NCBI RefSeq assembly: GCF_019880245.1
Contig: NZ_CP082287.1
Location: 1-64,000 of the forward strand
DNA length: 64,000 nucleotides
DNA from: Halobaculum roseum
GTDB lineage: Archaea; Halobacteriota; Halobacteria; Halobacteriales; Haloferacaceae
Direction: 5' to 3'
The notes beneath the pieces were generated by a model. It saw only the letters and a program-made list of their open reading frames with translations, made no database searches and was not told the DNA's origin. This document shows positions 35,167 through 44,105 of this stretch, piece by piece (position 1 is the first letter of the stretch; each line of letters begins with the position of its first letter). A program made the translations under genes and the position numbers.

Positions 35167-35757
35167 ATGACAGTACGAGATGGACAAGAGAGCATGTCTC
35201 TGTTGCCCTCCACTGACGACGTGACTGCCGAGCAAGAGGGCGACATACGAGTTCTCGGTGTGGAGGAAGATGAGACAGCAAACGTGTTTGAGGCCCTTTC
35301 GTCGGAAACGGCGCGGCGTATCCTGACTGCAATTTACGACGATCCGGCACCTCCATCTGAACTTGCTACCCGACTCGATCTGTCCCTGCAGAACGTCTCC
35401 TACCACCTCGACAATCTCGAAGAGGCAGGCGTGGTCCGTGTGGCCCATACCCGGTACTCAGAGAAGGGCAAAGAGATGAACGTGTATGCACCCGCAGACG
35501 ACCCCGTCGTCGTCTTCGTCGGCACCACGGAACGTAAAACGGGACTCCTCGACCTACTGAAGCGGCTCGTCGGCGCGACGGGGCTCTTGTTTCTCGTCTC
35601 TGCCTTCCTGTTCGTCTTTCAGGCATTTGGACAGCCCGGTGGTGCAGGTGATGCGCCGACGATACTAGAACTCCTCTCATTCCCGGGCCTTGAGTTCCTC
35701 CTCGGGGGACTGTTCGTCCTTGGACTGGTCGTCCTGTGGTGGGCCCGGAACAGATAG
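35167..35757 (+). CDS. ArsR-type HTH regulator with C-terminal membrane anchor
   Basis: A 196-residue protein. Residues about 35-100 are an ArsR-like winged helix (VFEALSSETARRILTAIYDDPAPPSELATRLDLSLQNVSYHLDNLEEAGVV). The C-terminal third has two membrane helices (about 134-153 and 172-190, LEFLLGGLFVLGLVVLWW). It is therefore a membrane-bound one-component transcription regulator, a design common in haloarchaea. It precedes a run of small membrane proteins that may be its targets. Confidence 0.85.
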   Translation: MTVRDGQESMSLLPSTDDVTAEQEGDIRVLGVEEDETANVFEALSSETARRILTAIYDDPAPPSELATRLDLSLQNVSYHLDNLEEAGVVRVAHTRYSEKGKEMNVYAPADDPVVVFVGTTERKTGLLDLLKRLVGATGLLFLVSAFLFVFQAFGQPGGAGDAPTILELLSFPGLEFLLGGLFVLGLVVLWWARNR

Positions 35758-35835
35758 ATGGTCGACATCCTCGTCTGTCAAAATTAATTTTGGCCCAAAC
35801 ATCGTACTAAGGGCCCTGGTGGTCAACTGACGTGT

Positions 35836-36255
35836 ATGTCACGTACCTCAACGCAATCGATCGTAACAAGAACCTCGATTATCGGCGGCTTGGTTGGTGG
35901 ACTGGTCCACGCAGGTGTGGCTGTTTTGCTCTGGAATCGTTGGTTCGATAACCTGTGGGAACTGCTCATGACCAAACCACTCAATGGAGCGTATATCGTC
36001 CTTGGAATGTTTCTCCTTGGATTCGTTCCAGTTCTGTTTTATGTAGGTGAGAAAGTCAGATCGCCCGCCATCATCGTCGCTGTATTCCTGCTCCTTTCAG
36101 GATTCGGCTCGTGGCTGGCGGGGCCAGTTCGTCCACCATCTGCTGTGCCGACACCATTCGCTCTGTATATCCTACTTTGGGTCGGCGTCGTCGCTCTTGC
36201 GGGTTTCACAGGGAGACTGGAATTTCGTCGTAAACAACGAGCCGCAAGCGCGTGA
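35836..36255 (+). CDS. Four-helix membrane protein
   Basis: A 139-residue protein with four predicted membrane helices (about 15-33, 50-68, 76-95 and 107-126) and a basic C-terminus. The second and third helices enclose FVPVLFYVGEKVRSPAIIVAVFLL. A related layout and a similar R-S-P segment occur in the protein at 36963-37427, so the two may be paralogues. No function is known. Confidence 0.7.
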   Translation: MSRTSTQSIVTRTSIIGGLVGGLVHAGVAVLLWNRWFDNLWELLMTKPLNGAYIVLGMFLLGFVPVLFYVGEKVRSPAIIVAVFLLLSGFGSWLAGPVRPPSAVPTPFALYILLWVGVVALAGFTGRLEFRRKQRAASA

Positions 36256-36434
36256 TACTGGCCACCTCGGGAACGACGCATTGTCCTGTCCGATAGCGCT
36301 CCACAAAGGTCGAAGTTTGGTTCTTTGACGGAAGGGTGGCATCAATATTTAGTGGAATGACTAAACCGGCGGCCTTGAGGATTCAGCCTGGATGACCCGA
36401 AGGCATATAATCAAATGAGTGGAATATTCGGTAT

Positions 36435-36851
36435 ATGAACGCCCTGAAAAGCCTCCACATGGCAGATAAACCCCCTCGAGTTGGCTATCGCGGCCTCGCT
36501 GCGCTATTGGGTGTTGTAACGCTAGCAACGTTCGGGATTGACCGATTCCTGTACGAAACGGCTGGTCAATCACTTGGAGAAGTACCGGCGTACGTGATGG
36601 GCGGTGTCCTACTCGTCGTCGGGGTGAGTGCCTTCTACGCATCAGTAAACGGTAAAGACATCGGAACGGCAGTTCTCCTCTCGTTAGGGCCGGTTGGGGG
36701 ACTTTTCGTGTATTTAATCGGGTACCACCTCGTTTTGCCCCCGAGTACTGACTCTCCGACGTGGCTCATATTCCTCGCCTTTGCCGGAGTCCTCCTTGCG
36801 ATTGGGACTGTCGCACACCTTTGTGGTCGTTTAGTCAAACGAGTATTCTAA
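36435..36851 (+). CDS. Four-helix membrane protein
   Basis: A 138-residue protein with four membrane helices (about 23-40, 53-70, 77-99 and 108-130) and short loops. It is on the same strand as the previous gene, about 180 bp later, and convergent with the next one. No family motif was recognised. Confidence 0.65.
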   Translation: MNALKSLHMADKPPRVGYRGLAALLGVVTLATFGIDRFLYETAGQSLGEVPAYVMGGVLLVVGVSAFYASVNGKDIGTAVLLSLGPVGGLFVYLIGYHLVLPPSTDSPTWLIFLAFAGVLLAIGTVAHLCGRLVKRVF

Positions 36852-36962
36852 ACCTGTTTTGGAGCGTCCTCCTTCTGTTCGCCAGCAAGATTTATCGCCA
36901 TCAGCGACACAACATGGCCCCCTCCGAGGTTGGTCTAAAGGGAGATCACGTATATCTCCCAA

Positions 36963-37427
36963 TCAGTCAATCGTATTAGTCTGCGAGAATTTACGACCAC
37001 GGAGCCAGTATTCTATCGCCGCCAGAATACCGTAGGCAACGAGATAAAATGGTGCCCACACAAACACGAAGAGGAACCCGGGCGAATCCCCTTGTCCACT
37101 TCCAATTGGCGGGATATACACGAGTATATGCCAGAAAACGAGGATGCCTATCAACAGCGCCCCCGGGCTACGGATTTCATAGCGAAGCCAGAGCAAAACG
37201 GGAATCCCTATCGTTACCAACCCAAACGCCATAGATAATGCAAGCGCGTCCCAAAGTGTTCCTGAGATTGAAACATTCGAGGTTGGAAGGAGGCTATACG
37301 CGAACACACCGAGTGAATAGAGGACGCTGACTGCAATGCTGATGGCGAGGGGACGCTCCCATGTTTCCGACGCCGAGAACCACCGATGGAGGGCCGGCAT
37401 ACTGCACTCTTGTACTTGCCCGAACAT
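36963..37427 (-). CDS. Four-helix membrane protein
   Basis: A 154-residue protein from the ATG at 37427 (an internal ATG would remove nine residues). It has four hydrophobic helices (about 27-47, 57-77, 88-108 and 119-140). GIPVLLWLRYEIRSPGALLIGILVF aligns by eye with VPVLFYVGEKVRSPAIIVAVFLLL in the protein at 35836-36255. Function is unknown. Confidence 0.65.
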   Translation of the reverse strand: MFGQVQECSMPALHRWFSASETWERPLAISIAVSVLYSLGVFAYSLLPTSNVSISGTLWDALALSMAFGLVTIGIPVLLWLRYEIRSPGALLIGILVFWHILVYIPPIGSGQGDSPGFLFVFVWAPFYLVAYGILAAIEYWLRGRKFSQTNTID

Positions 37428-37510
37428 TACTCTTCACTGGCTCTGTTGAAATTCTATTTTCTGGACATCTTCCCGCTGGAGCAGCGGTTGGATAGGTGGC
37501 GAATCTACAC

Positions 37511-37900
37511 CTATGCCTGCGGAGAAGGAGCCAGAGATAACCCTACATATCGGCTCCGCTTGTAGAGGTAGTGCAGACCGATAACCACGCCGAGAACAGG
37601 CGCGAAGAACATCAACGAGTACCACATCGATGGTTTCCAATCAGAAGATTCTGCGACGTAAATTATGTCAAAGTACAGTCCCACGATGGCAAGTGCGAGG
37701 GTAATGAAAAAGCCCACAAAGAGGAATCGAGCCACCCAGACATACGCGCTCGAAGAAGGGTAGTCCGAAGGTCCCAGTATCACTATAGCAAGCAACTGGA
37801 TTCCGAGTACCAGATATGGGACTACCAAAGTAACCCACCACTTGTCTTTGATCGAGTCGCTGGTACGGAGGGCTGATAATTTGCGATTCAGGCGGGACAT
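37511..37900 (-). CDS. Membrane protein of unknown function
   Basis: A 129-residue protein with three clear membrane helices (about 23-43, 54-75 and 91-112) and basic ends. It lies about 80 bp upstream of the preceding minus-strand gene and is probably co-transcribed with it. No motif was recognised. Confidence 0.65.
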   Translation of the reverse strand: MSRLNRKLSALRTSDSIKDKWWVTLVVPYLVLGIQLLAIVILGPSDYPSSSAYVWVARFLFVGFFITLALAIVGLYFDIIYVAESSDWKPSMWYSLMFFAPVLGVVIGLHYLYKRSRYVGLSLAPSPQA

Positions 37901-38020
37901 CTATGCAATCCTATGAGGCAGTTGAATATGATGATTGCGACGATATACAACAGATCTATCTCTACCGGATTCTGCTCTTCTCTCCTGATAGAACTTCTGT
38001 CGTTCTATAGAAGTGTACTC

Positions 38021-39313
38021 TTACTCGCTGCTCCCGATAGCGTAGATCCGCCCATCAGCGATCCCGACGTAGCACATCCCGTGCGCCAATGCGACCTCTG
38101 TGTCCATGATGTAGCCCGCCATCCCGATGTCTGGGACCGTGATATCGATGGCCCACACAGGACTGTCACTCGTCTCGTAGGCAACGACGGAGTCGTTCCG
38201 CGGCACGACCACGCCACCGTCACCGGCGGCAGGGGGTTGGTTGTCCCCACTCTCGGCCGACCGCCAGCGAATCGCCCCGTCCGAGATATCGATTGCAACG
38301 AGCCCTCCGTGATACGTATTCACGTACGCAGTATCTCCTGTGACCGCTGGTGAGGGTATCGCGTTCCCGTAGTCCTCGTCGACGACGGTTGTCCGCCACA
38401 GTACGGTTCCATCAGCGGTATCGGCGGCGACGAGTTCCTCGGCAATGCCCGGGACGTACAGACGGCCCTCGGCGACCGTCGGTGTGCCCTGAATATCCGG
38501 ACAACACTCGTCAGGTGTGGCGATCTGTTTGCTCCACTGTCTCTCACTGGTCGTCGCATCAAGTGCTGCAATACGTCCGTCAGTTAATCCGACGTAGACG
38601 CCGTCGTGGTCCGCACAGATCGCTGTGTAGCACTCCCCGTCGATAGGTGTGCGCCACTGTTGGGTGCCATCCAGCGTGTAGGCGTACACCGCGTTGTCCT
38701 CGTCTCGCGTCGCCAAGTAACAGGTTCTGTCCACGACTGCTGGCGAGCCAGTCACGTCCGGAATCGTCTCCGTCCACTGGATCGACCCGTCGTCGCGGGC
38801 GAGGGCAGTCAAGGCCGCCTGCTCGTAGTCCGGACCACGCGTGACGGCCAGGAGTGTGTCGTCCGCGAGTGCGAGTCCGACTGCACGGCCCGTTTCAAGT
38901 TGCACATCTAGTTGCTGCTCGCCGGATTCAGCATCGAACCCTGCAAGGTAGACGACCGAATGCTCAGCGTCATCCGGTGACTCGACATAGGCGAGGTAGA
39001 CACGCTCCGGGCCGACGACCGGGGCCGTTGCGCCATGTGGGTCGTTCCCCGGCCGCCGAAGCCAAGCGACGTCGACGTCGCCGTGTGGGACTGTGGAGGC
39101 CGCGTAGCCGGTTCGGCCGCCATCGTGTCCCTCCATCAGCCAACGACCAGACGTCGTGTAGCTCGCGATGTACGCGTCGTTCGTGAACGGCTTCGGCACC
39201 GACTCCCCACCTGAGAGGCCGGGGACGTTCGGGGCGGTACACCCGGCCAGAGCCAGCACACTTCCGCCAGCCACAGTCTGTCGGAGGAGGTGCCGACGCG
39301 TCAGCGAGACCAT
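38021..39313 (-). CDS. PQQ-binding-like beta-propeller lipoprotein
   Basis: A 430-residue protein from ATG 39313. The N-terminus has a Tat lipoprotein signal (LTRRHLLRQTVAGGSVLALAGC) with the lipobox cysteine at about residue 24. The rest consists of repeated PQQ-type blades, each with a Gly-x-x-x-Ala-Leu/Tyr-Asp pattern and a Trp-Arg/Lys/Ser strand (GRIAALDATTSERQWSKQIA, GGLVAIDISDGAIRWRSAE). It folds as an eight-blade-like propeller outside the cell. Such proteins act as scaffolds or enzymes; the substrate is unknown. Confidence 0.88.
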   Translation of the reverse strand: MVSLTRRHLLRQTVAGGSVLALAGCTAPNVPGLSGGESVPKPFTNDAYIASYTTSGRWLMEGHDGGRTGYAASTVPHGDVDVAWLRRPGNDPHGATAPVVGPERVYLAYVESPDDAEHSVVYLAGFDAESGEQQLDVQLETGRAVGLALADDTLLAVTRGPDYEQAALTALARDDGSIQWTETIPDVTGSPAVVDRTCYLATRDEDNAVYAYTLDGTQQWRTPIDGECYTAICADHDGVYVGLTDGRIAALDATTSERQWSKQIATPDECCPDIQGTPTVAEGRLYVPGIAEELVAADTADGTVLWRTTVVDEDYGNAIPSPAVTGDTAYVNTYHGGLVAIDISDGAIRWRSAESGDNQPPAAGDGGVVVPRNDSVVAYETSDSPVWAIDITVPDIGMAGYIMDTEVALAHGMCYVGIADGRIYAIGSSE

Positions 39314-39384
39314 ATGAACAGTGGACAACACTGTGTCAAACGTCTTCTGGAGGGACAAACAGCTGCTAGCGTTTGGTGCGGTCA

Positions 39385-39601
39385 CCTCGAAAGCCCCCGG
39401 ACGCTCGCCGGCCGTGACTCGCTGTGCGCCTCGTTCCTGCAGTGCTTGCGTCGTCGGGGCACGTCGGGCGTCCGGCCCCTTTCAGTCCCGCCCGGAGTCT
39501 GTTGCTAGGCTCGTGATCCCCATCGGTTGACTGGTGTGGTACTATACGGCACGCACCGCGCGCCGCATTCCGCCCTCCGCGTCGCTCGCGACCGACCATT
39601 C
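39385..39601. repeat. GC-rich dispersed repeat, copy 2
   Basis: A non-coding stretch related to 32424-32645, sharing the leading GAAAGCCC block, the GTGCTTGCG block and a 32-bp exact match at its right end (39570-39601 here, 32614-32645 there). It lies upstream of a second GC-rich region with strong hairpins and the OB-fold gene at 40023. Confidence 0.65.
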
Positions 39602-39727
39602 CGGGCTGCGCCGAGCAAGCTCGGCGTTCCGGGCTAAAGTGAATCTGGTCTCGACGCCAGCATTAAGCGCGTTTTCGGTTGCGCCCCTCGCGGGCTTTCG
39701 CGTTCCAGCGCTTTGGGCCGTTCCGCG

Positions 39728-40003
39728 CGGCGAGTCATACCACGACTCGCCGTGCTCACGACCGTCGCCCTGGACACGGACTCGCAGTCCGGGCCGGACA
39801 CGAGAAACGGCTTAAAGCTGGCCGCTCGCTCCGGGCGGGTCGGCGCGCGGTGCTGGTTGGGTGACCTTCCTTTGGCGCGCTCTCGCTCGCGCCCCAAGGG
39901 GCGCTCGCGAAGGCGCGAGCGAGAGCGCGCAGATGGTTCTGTCGGTCGTTGTCGTCGGAAAACCGCGATGTAGGAGCATCGCGGTGTCGGGCGCGTGAGC
40001 GCC
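39728..40003. other. Stacked perfect hairpins upstream of the OB-fold gene
   Basis: Four perfect stem-loops lie within 280 bp: CGGCGAGTC/GACTCGCCG (39728-39736/39744-39752); a 19-bp stem at 39875-39893/39912-39930 with an 18-nt loop; ACCGCGATG/CATCGCGGT (39962-39970/39977-39985); and GGCGC/GCGCC (39990-39994/39999-40003). The last ends 19 bp before the start codon at 40023. A structured leader RNA, an attenuator or a single-stranded initiation region are possible. No gene is visible from 39602 to 40022. Confidence 0.7.
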
Positions 40004-40022
40004 TTCGGATCAGTGAGATCCA

Positions 40023-40919
40023 ATGTCAAGTAACAACGCTACCAGTAATGTAGTTTCGGTCGATGAACAGGCATTCGAAAAAGCGGACGAAGCGGCGGTC
40101 GATGAAGAGGGCTTCGAGGTCGTCGATGAGACCCCGGAGTTCCAGGCGACGGTGCAGATGGAGGTGCAGGCAAAGGTCGATGCGAACCACCCGGACGGGA
40201 TGGTCGACACCAGTGACGAGCGGATCTATGGGGCGACCCTCGAGCAGGAAGAGCGCATTCGGGCGCGGGAGGCTGAGCTGGAGCGCATCAGTGCCCAAGC
40301 AGAGATGGGGACGCAAGAAGGTCGGGCAAAGCGGACGCGAGAGATCGCGGCGAAACGGAGCGCTGAGCAGCGTGCTGAGTTTCAGAAGCGGGCGGCGAGC
40401 GTGAACCCGATGGCGGACCCGGAACGAGGCGATCCCCGTGCAGAACTCACGCAGGAGCAGTTGGCGGCGGTGAACAAGCAGTCGATGCGGCTGGCGGAGA
40501 AACTGGATGGCTGGTCGCGAGCGGCGATTGGTCGGCGGCTGGGTGAGGCCGTGGTCGGTGGGAAAGACCTGATGAGTGCGGTCGTCGGGGTGTTCGAGGA
40601 GTTGCAGACGGCTCCTGGGACAGTGGTTCCCATCGGGAAGCTCGAGGACGTCAATCGCAAAGAGGTGAGCATCGAAGGTCAGGTCGAGACGTTGTGGGAT
40701 CCCTCACATCCGAGCATCGCCCAGGTCGGACTCATCGCGGACGACAGTGGCCAAACGCGGGTGACGATCTGGGAGAAATCGAATGCTCCGTGGATCGAGG
40801 AAGGCGAGCAGGTGCGCATTCACGGGGCGGCACGGAACTGGTACGAAGGACGCGTCTCACTGGCCGTCACTGGGTGGACGACCCTGCATTTCCCTGAGCG
40901 CGGTCGGTGGTGGGAGTAG
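40023..40919 (+). CDS. OB-fold single-strand DNA-binding (RPA-like) protein
   Basis: A 298-residue protein. Residues 1-160 are acidic and helical, with a coiled-coil-like charged stretch. The C-terminal 100 residues form an OB-fold resembling replication protein A: VPIGKLEDVNRKEVSIEGQVETLWDPSHPSIAQVGLIADDSGQTRVTIWEKSN, then EGEQVRIHGAARNWYEGRVSLAVTGWTTLHF. Such proteins bind single-stranded DNA in replication and repair. It sits alone behind an unusual hairpin-rich leader. The nearby downstream sequence is GC-rich and non-coding. Confidence 0.85.
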   Translation: MSSNNATSNVVSVDEQAFEKADEAAVDEEGFEVVDETPEFQATVQMEVQAKVDANHPDGMVDTSDERIYGATLEQEERIRAREAELERISAQAEMGTQEGRAKRTREIAAKRSAEQRAEFQKRAASVNPMADPERGDPRAELTQEQLAAVNKQSMRLAEKLDGWSRAAIGRRLGEAVVGGKDLMSAVVGVFEELQTAPGTVVPIGKLEDVNRKEVSIEGQVETLWDPSHPSIAQVGLIADDSGQTRVTIWEKSNAPWIEEGEQVRIHGAARNWYEGRVSLAVTGWTTLHFPERGRWWE

Positions 40920-41137
40920 CCGGTCGTCGCGGTCTTCTTTTTTTGCTACGTGCCGGACCGACCCTGACCCCGCCTCCCCACCCTCCGCTCCGTGCTCGCT
41001 ACGCTGCGCGCGCAGCCACGACCTTTGACACCGACGACGAGAACGAATCACTGAGAGAGAAAACTGAGGTTAGATCACCGTTCACGACCCATTCATGAAG
41101 AGCAGTACTCTTGAATCGAGACCCCATTTGCACCACT

Positions 41138-42073
41138 ATGTCTGAACCGATCTACGTCGTTGGCCACCAACAACCTGATACCGACACGATTTGCTCAGCG
41201 ATAGCTTATGCACGGTTGAAGAAGAAACAGGGTGCAGACGTCGTTCCTGCACGAGCAGGACCTCTCAACCCAGAAACACAGTTCGTCGTCGACCGATGGG
41301 ATGTCGAAGTACCGGCACGTCTCGACGATGCCGCAGGCGAACAATTGATTCTCGTCGATCACAACGAGTACAGCCAAACGGTGGCCGGAGCGGAAAAAGC
41401 AGAGATCGTCGAGATTATCGACCACCATCGTCTCGGCGGCATCGAAACGAGCGAACCCATTCTGTTCCGAAACGAACCTGTCGGGTCGACTGCGACGATT
41501 CTCACACAGCTGTTTGACGACGCGAACGAGACGATCACCACGCAGACCGCGGGGCTGTTGCTGAGCGGAATTCTCAGTGATACTGTTGTGCTCCGGTCTC
41601 CAACGACGACCGACCGAGACCGGACTGTAGCCGGGCGACTTGCCGATATTGCTGGTGTGGACTACGAAGCGTACGGAACGGATCTCCTCTCGCAGAAGAG
41701 CAAAATCGGGGAGAAGAGTCCCCGAGAGATGGTGCTCAGCGATTTCAAAGAGTTCGACTTCGACGGACAACACGTCGGCATTGGACAGATCGAAACGGTA
41801 GAGCCGTCGGCCGTATTGGATCAACAAGAGGCCGTCGTTGAGGCCATGAACGAGGTCGTTACTGAACGCGACAACGCGGTGTTTTTGCTCCTCGTTACGG
41901 ATCTGCTCGAAGAAGATTCGACTGCACTCGTCGCTGGTCCAGAAATCGAACTCGTCGAAACGGGGTTAGACACGACGTTCACGGACCACGAATCGTTCCT
42001 CCCGGGAGTGATGTCCCGGAAGAAGCAAGTCGTCCCGTTGCTGGAAGACGCCTTCGGCGCTCATTCCGCTTGA
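41138..42073 (+). CDS. ppaC: Manganese-dependent inorganic pyrophosphatase (family II, DHH)
   Basis: A 311-residue enzyme that hydrolyses pyrophosphate to phosphate. ATG 41138 is preferred to 41111 because the protein then begins right before the conserved core. Metal-binding motifs are GHQQPDTDTICSA, LVDHNE and the DHH motif IDHHRLGG. The C-terminal substrate site SRKKQVVP matches the family. All key residues are present. It is a stand-alone gene in the ion-homeostasis region. Confidence 0.93.
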   Translation: MSEPIYVVGHQQPDTDTICSAIAYARLKKKQGADVVPARAGPLNPETQFVVDRWDVEVPARLDDAAGEQLILVDHNEYSQTVAGAEKAEIVEIIDHHRLGGIETSEPILFRNEPVGSTATILTQLFDDANETITTQTAGLLLSGILSDTVVLRSPTTTDRDRTVAGRLADIAGVDYEAYGTDLLSQKSKIGEKSPREMVLSDFKEFDFDGQHVGIGQIETVEPSAVLDQQEAVVEAMNEVVTERDNAVFLLLVTDLLEEDSTALVAGPEIELVETGLDTTFTDHESFLPGVMSRKKQVVPLLEDAFGAHSA

Positions 42074-42175
42074 GAACGTGAGGGAGATATCCGGGTGGTG
42101 CGGTGGATTCGACAGATACACTGTTCGATCCGATAGACATCGCCGAAGGACAGAGAGAGACGGAACCGCCAGTCA

Positions 42176-42682
42176 TTACTCGGTACTGACTGCCGATCGA
42201 ACACGGTATTCAACCTCAATTACGTTCTCGGCGAGCTGTTCTACAGACGCCTCGATAGTAGCGACAAACGCGATAGCGACGATGGTGGCAGCGAGTGCAC
42301 CGATGATGTCGATCGGCCAATGATAGCCGACCGCCACTCGTGCTGCGCCCACGATTACCGCCAGAGCCACGAAGGCTGTACCAACCGCATAGTGTTTCTG
42401 CCAGAGTGCAGCGAGCGCGAAGGCAAACAGGACGGTCGTGTGCTGGCTTGGAAAGCTGTTAACGGGTGTATCGGACACGATCGTCTGCTGGACCTGGTAG
42501 GGTGCAGGATGTGCGAAAAACAGGCCGAAGCCGTAGGAAACGGCGATGGCGACGACCACGGTGGTAAACACCTGAAACGCATCTACTCGATAGCCCAGTA
42601 GCCACCCAACGATGAGAGATAGTGGAACAACGTAGATGAGCTCGTTTGCAGCCCCTACGAGCAGAGAGGTCACCAGACTCAT
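42176..42682 (-). CDS. PAP2-family membrane phosphatase
   Basis: A 168-residue protein with about five membrane helices. The second PAP2 motif is SFPSQHTTVLFAFALA (Ser-x-Gln-His) and the third is VGYHWPIDIIGA (catalytic His). The first motif (usually Lys-x6-Arg-Pro) is degenerate: FFAHPAPYQ. It is probably a lipid phosphatase acting on isoprenoid or phospholipid phosphates. It is convergent with the pyrophosphatase gene. Confidence 0.8.
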   Translation of the reverse strand: MSLVTSLLVGAANELIYVVPLSLIVGWLLGYRVDAFQVFTTVVVAIAVSYGFGLFFAHPAPYQVQQTIVSDTPVNSFPSQHTTVLFAFALAALWQKHYAVGTAFVALAVIVGAARVAVGYHWPIDIIGALAATIVAIAFVATIEASVEQLAENVIEVEYRVRSAVSTE

Positions 42683-42898
42683 ACTTGAAAAAACTCGGTG
42701 TGTGGGTAGAAGGTATCGGTCGTCAGTTTCAGCGAGAACTCCTACCTTTGACAGCGCAGTGTCTCTGACCGACCAGTTCCGCTACCTGACGGTCCTCTCT
42801 CACGCATGATCGCGTGGTCGGGCAACAGACACCGGCAGAAGAGCATATCGAGACGTCCTCACCGCACGTTCTTTTAGGTGGGAATATTCCACGCCCAC

Positions 42899-43069
42899 AT
42901 GGATCGAAGTACAATCGCTGGAATCGTCCTCTCCCTCATAGGACTCATTGGGTACGTCGCCGGGATATACGTCGCCTATCCCGGCCGGGCCTTTTCGATT
43001 ACCGTACTCATGGTCGGCATCGCACTCGTCGCAATCGCACAACAATCTGCCACGAGGGGAGGCGCATGA
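42899..43069 (+). CDS. Small two-helix membrane protein upstream of corA
   Basis: A 56-residue hydrophobic protein with two membrane helices (about 5-27 and 32-48). ATG 42899 gives a protein that ends with a 4-bp ATGA overlap into corA, so it is translationally coupled to the Mg2+ transporter. It may be a small regulatory subunit of CorA; this is inferred from coupling only. Confidence 0.75.
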   Translation: MDRSTIAGIVLSLIGLIGYVAGIYVAYPGRAFSITVLMVGIALVAIAQQSATRGGA

Positions 43070-44052
43070 GTCTTCACGCGATGGTGTATACGGCTGATGG
43101 CGTCGAGCGTCACGACGATCTCGACACTGCGCTCGAAGCACCCGGTGAGACGTGGATCCATGCAAACGACGTCGAACCAACCGAGATGAAAGCACTCAGA
43201 GACCGCTTTACTATCCATCAGTTGGCTGTCGAAGACGTGCTGCACGAAGAAACGCGGCCGAAAACCGAAGAGTACGACACCCACACGTTCGTGCTGATGA
43301 AGACAGCACGTCTGAGCCAGCGCGACGATGTCGAGTTCCACAAAGAAGTTCGAACGCACCCAGTGGGCTTCTTCATCGGCGAGGACTGGTTGGTCACGAT
43401 GTCGACGACGGAGATCGACGTCGTCGACCCGTCAGCGTCGCAGTGGACGAAAAACGGACGACGATTCGTGAACCGTGGCACGGATTTTCTCGCCTACCGG
43501 ATCATGGACGCCATCGTCGACGACTACTTCGACCTCCTCGACGAGATCGAGGACGACATCGAAGCGGTCGAAGAGCGCGTCCTCGACGAACCGGACCCCC
43601 AGATGCTCGAAGACTTGAACGACGTTCGACGGGATCTCCTCGCGTTTCGCAAGATCGCCTGGCCCGCTCGCGAAGCGATGTCGTACCTATCGCGGGGGGA
43701 CATCCCAGAGGTTGCCGATCGGAACGAGAAGTACTTCCGGGACGTGTACGACCATCTCGTCCAGGTCGTCGACCTGATCGAGACGTACCGTGATCTCACC
43801 GGTGGGTCGAGGGACATCTACCTGAACGCTGTCTCGCAGTCGACGAACGAGGTGATGAAGACGCTCACGGTCGTCGCGACCATCTTCATCCCGCTCACGT
43901 TCGTCGTCGGGGTCTACGGGATGAACTTCACCGACACGCCGTTCGCGATGCCGGAACTCTACTGGACGTATGGCTATCCAGCGGTCATGATCGGGATGGG
44001 AGTTCTCTCAGGGATGATGCTCGTCCACTTCCGTCGCCAGGATTGGATCTGA
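43066..44052 (+). CDS. corA: CorA-type divalent metal ion channel
   Basis: A 328-residue CorA homologue for Mg2+ (or Co2+/Ni2+) uptake. It has a large cytoplasmic domain with the long helix (AVEERVLDEPDPQMLEDLNDVRRDLLAFRKIAWPAREAM) and two C-terminal membrane helices separated by the GMN motif in VYGMNFTD, which forms the pore mouth. The length is family-typical. It overlaps the small membrane gene upstream; the MgtE/PhoU genes follow on the other strand. Confidence 0.93.
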   Translation: MSLHAMVYTADGVERHDDLDTALEAPGETWIHANDVEPTEMKALRDRFTIHQLAVEDVLHEETRPKTEEYDTHTFVLMKTARLSQRDDVEFHKEVRTHPVGFFIGEDWLVTMSTTEIDVVDPSASQWTKNGRRFVNRGTDFLAYRIMDAIVDDYFDLLDEIEDDIEAVEERVLDEPDPQMLEDLNDVRRDLLAFRKIAWPAREAMSYLSRGDIPEVADRNEKYFRDVYDHLVQVVDLIETYRDLTGGSRDIYLNAVSQSTNEVMKTLTVVATIFIPLTFVVGVYGMNFTDTPFAMPELYWTYGYPAVMIGMGVLSGMMLVHFRRQDWI

Positions 44053-44105
44053 AGCATCCCCTTCAGCTCAGACTATCTCGATATCGGTCCTCACCTGACG
44101 GGAAT

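Noticed and set aside
39634-40029. A 131-residue minus-strand frame in the hairpin-rich region
   Set aside because: Its sequence is rich in Arg/Ser/Pro, follows the inverted repeats and lacks the acidic character of genes here; the region is better explained as non-coding structured DNA.
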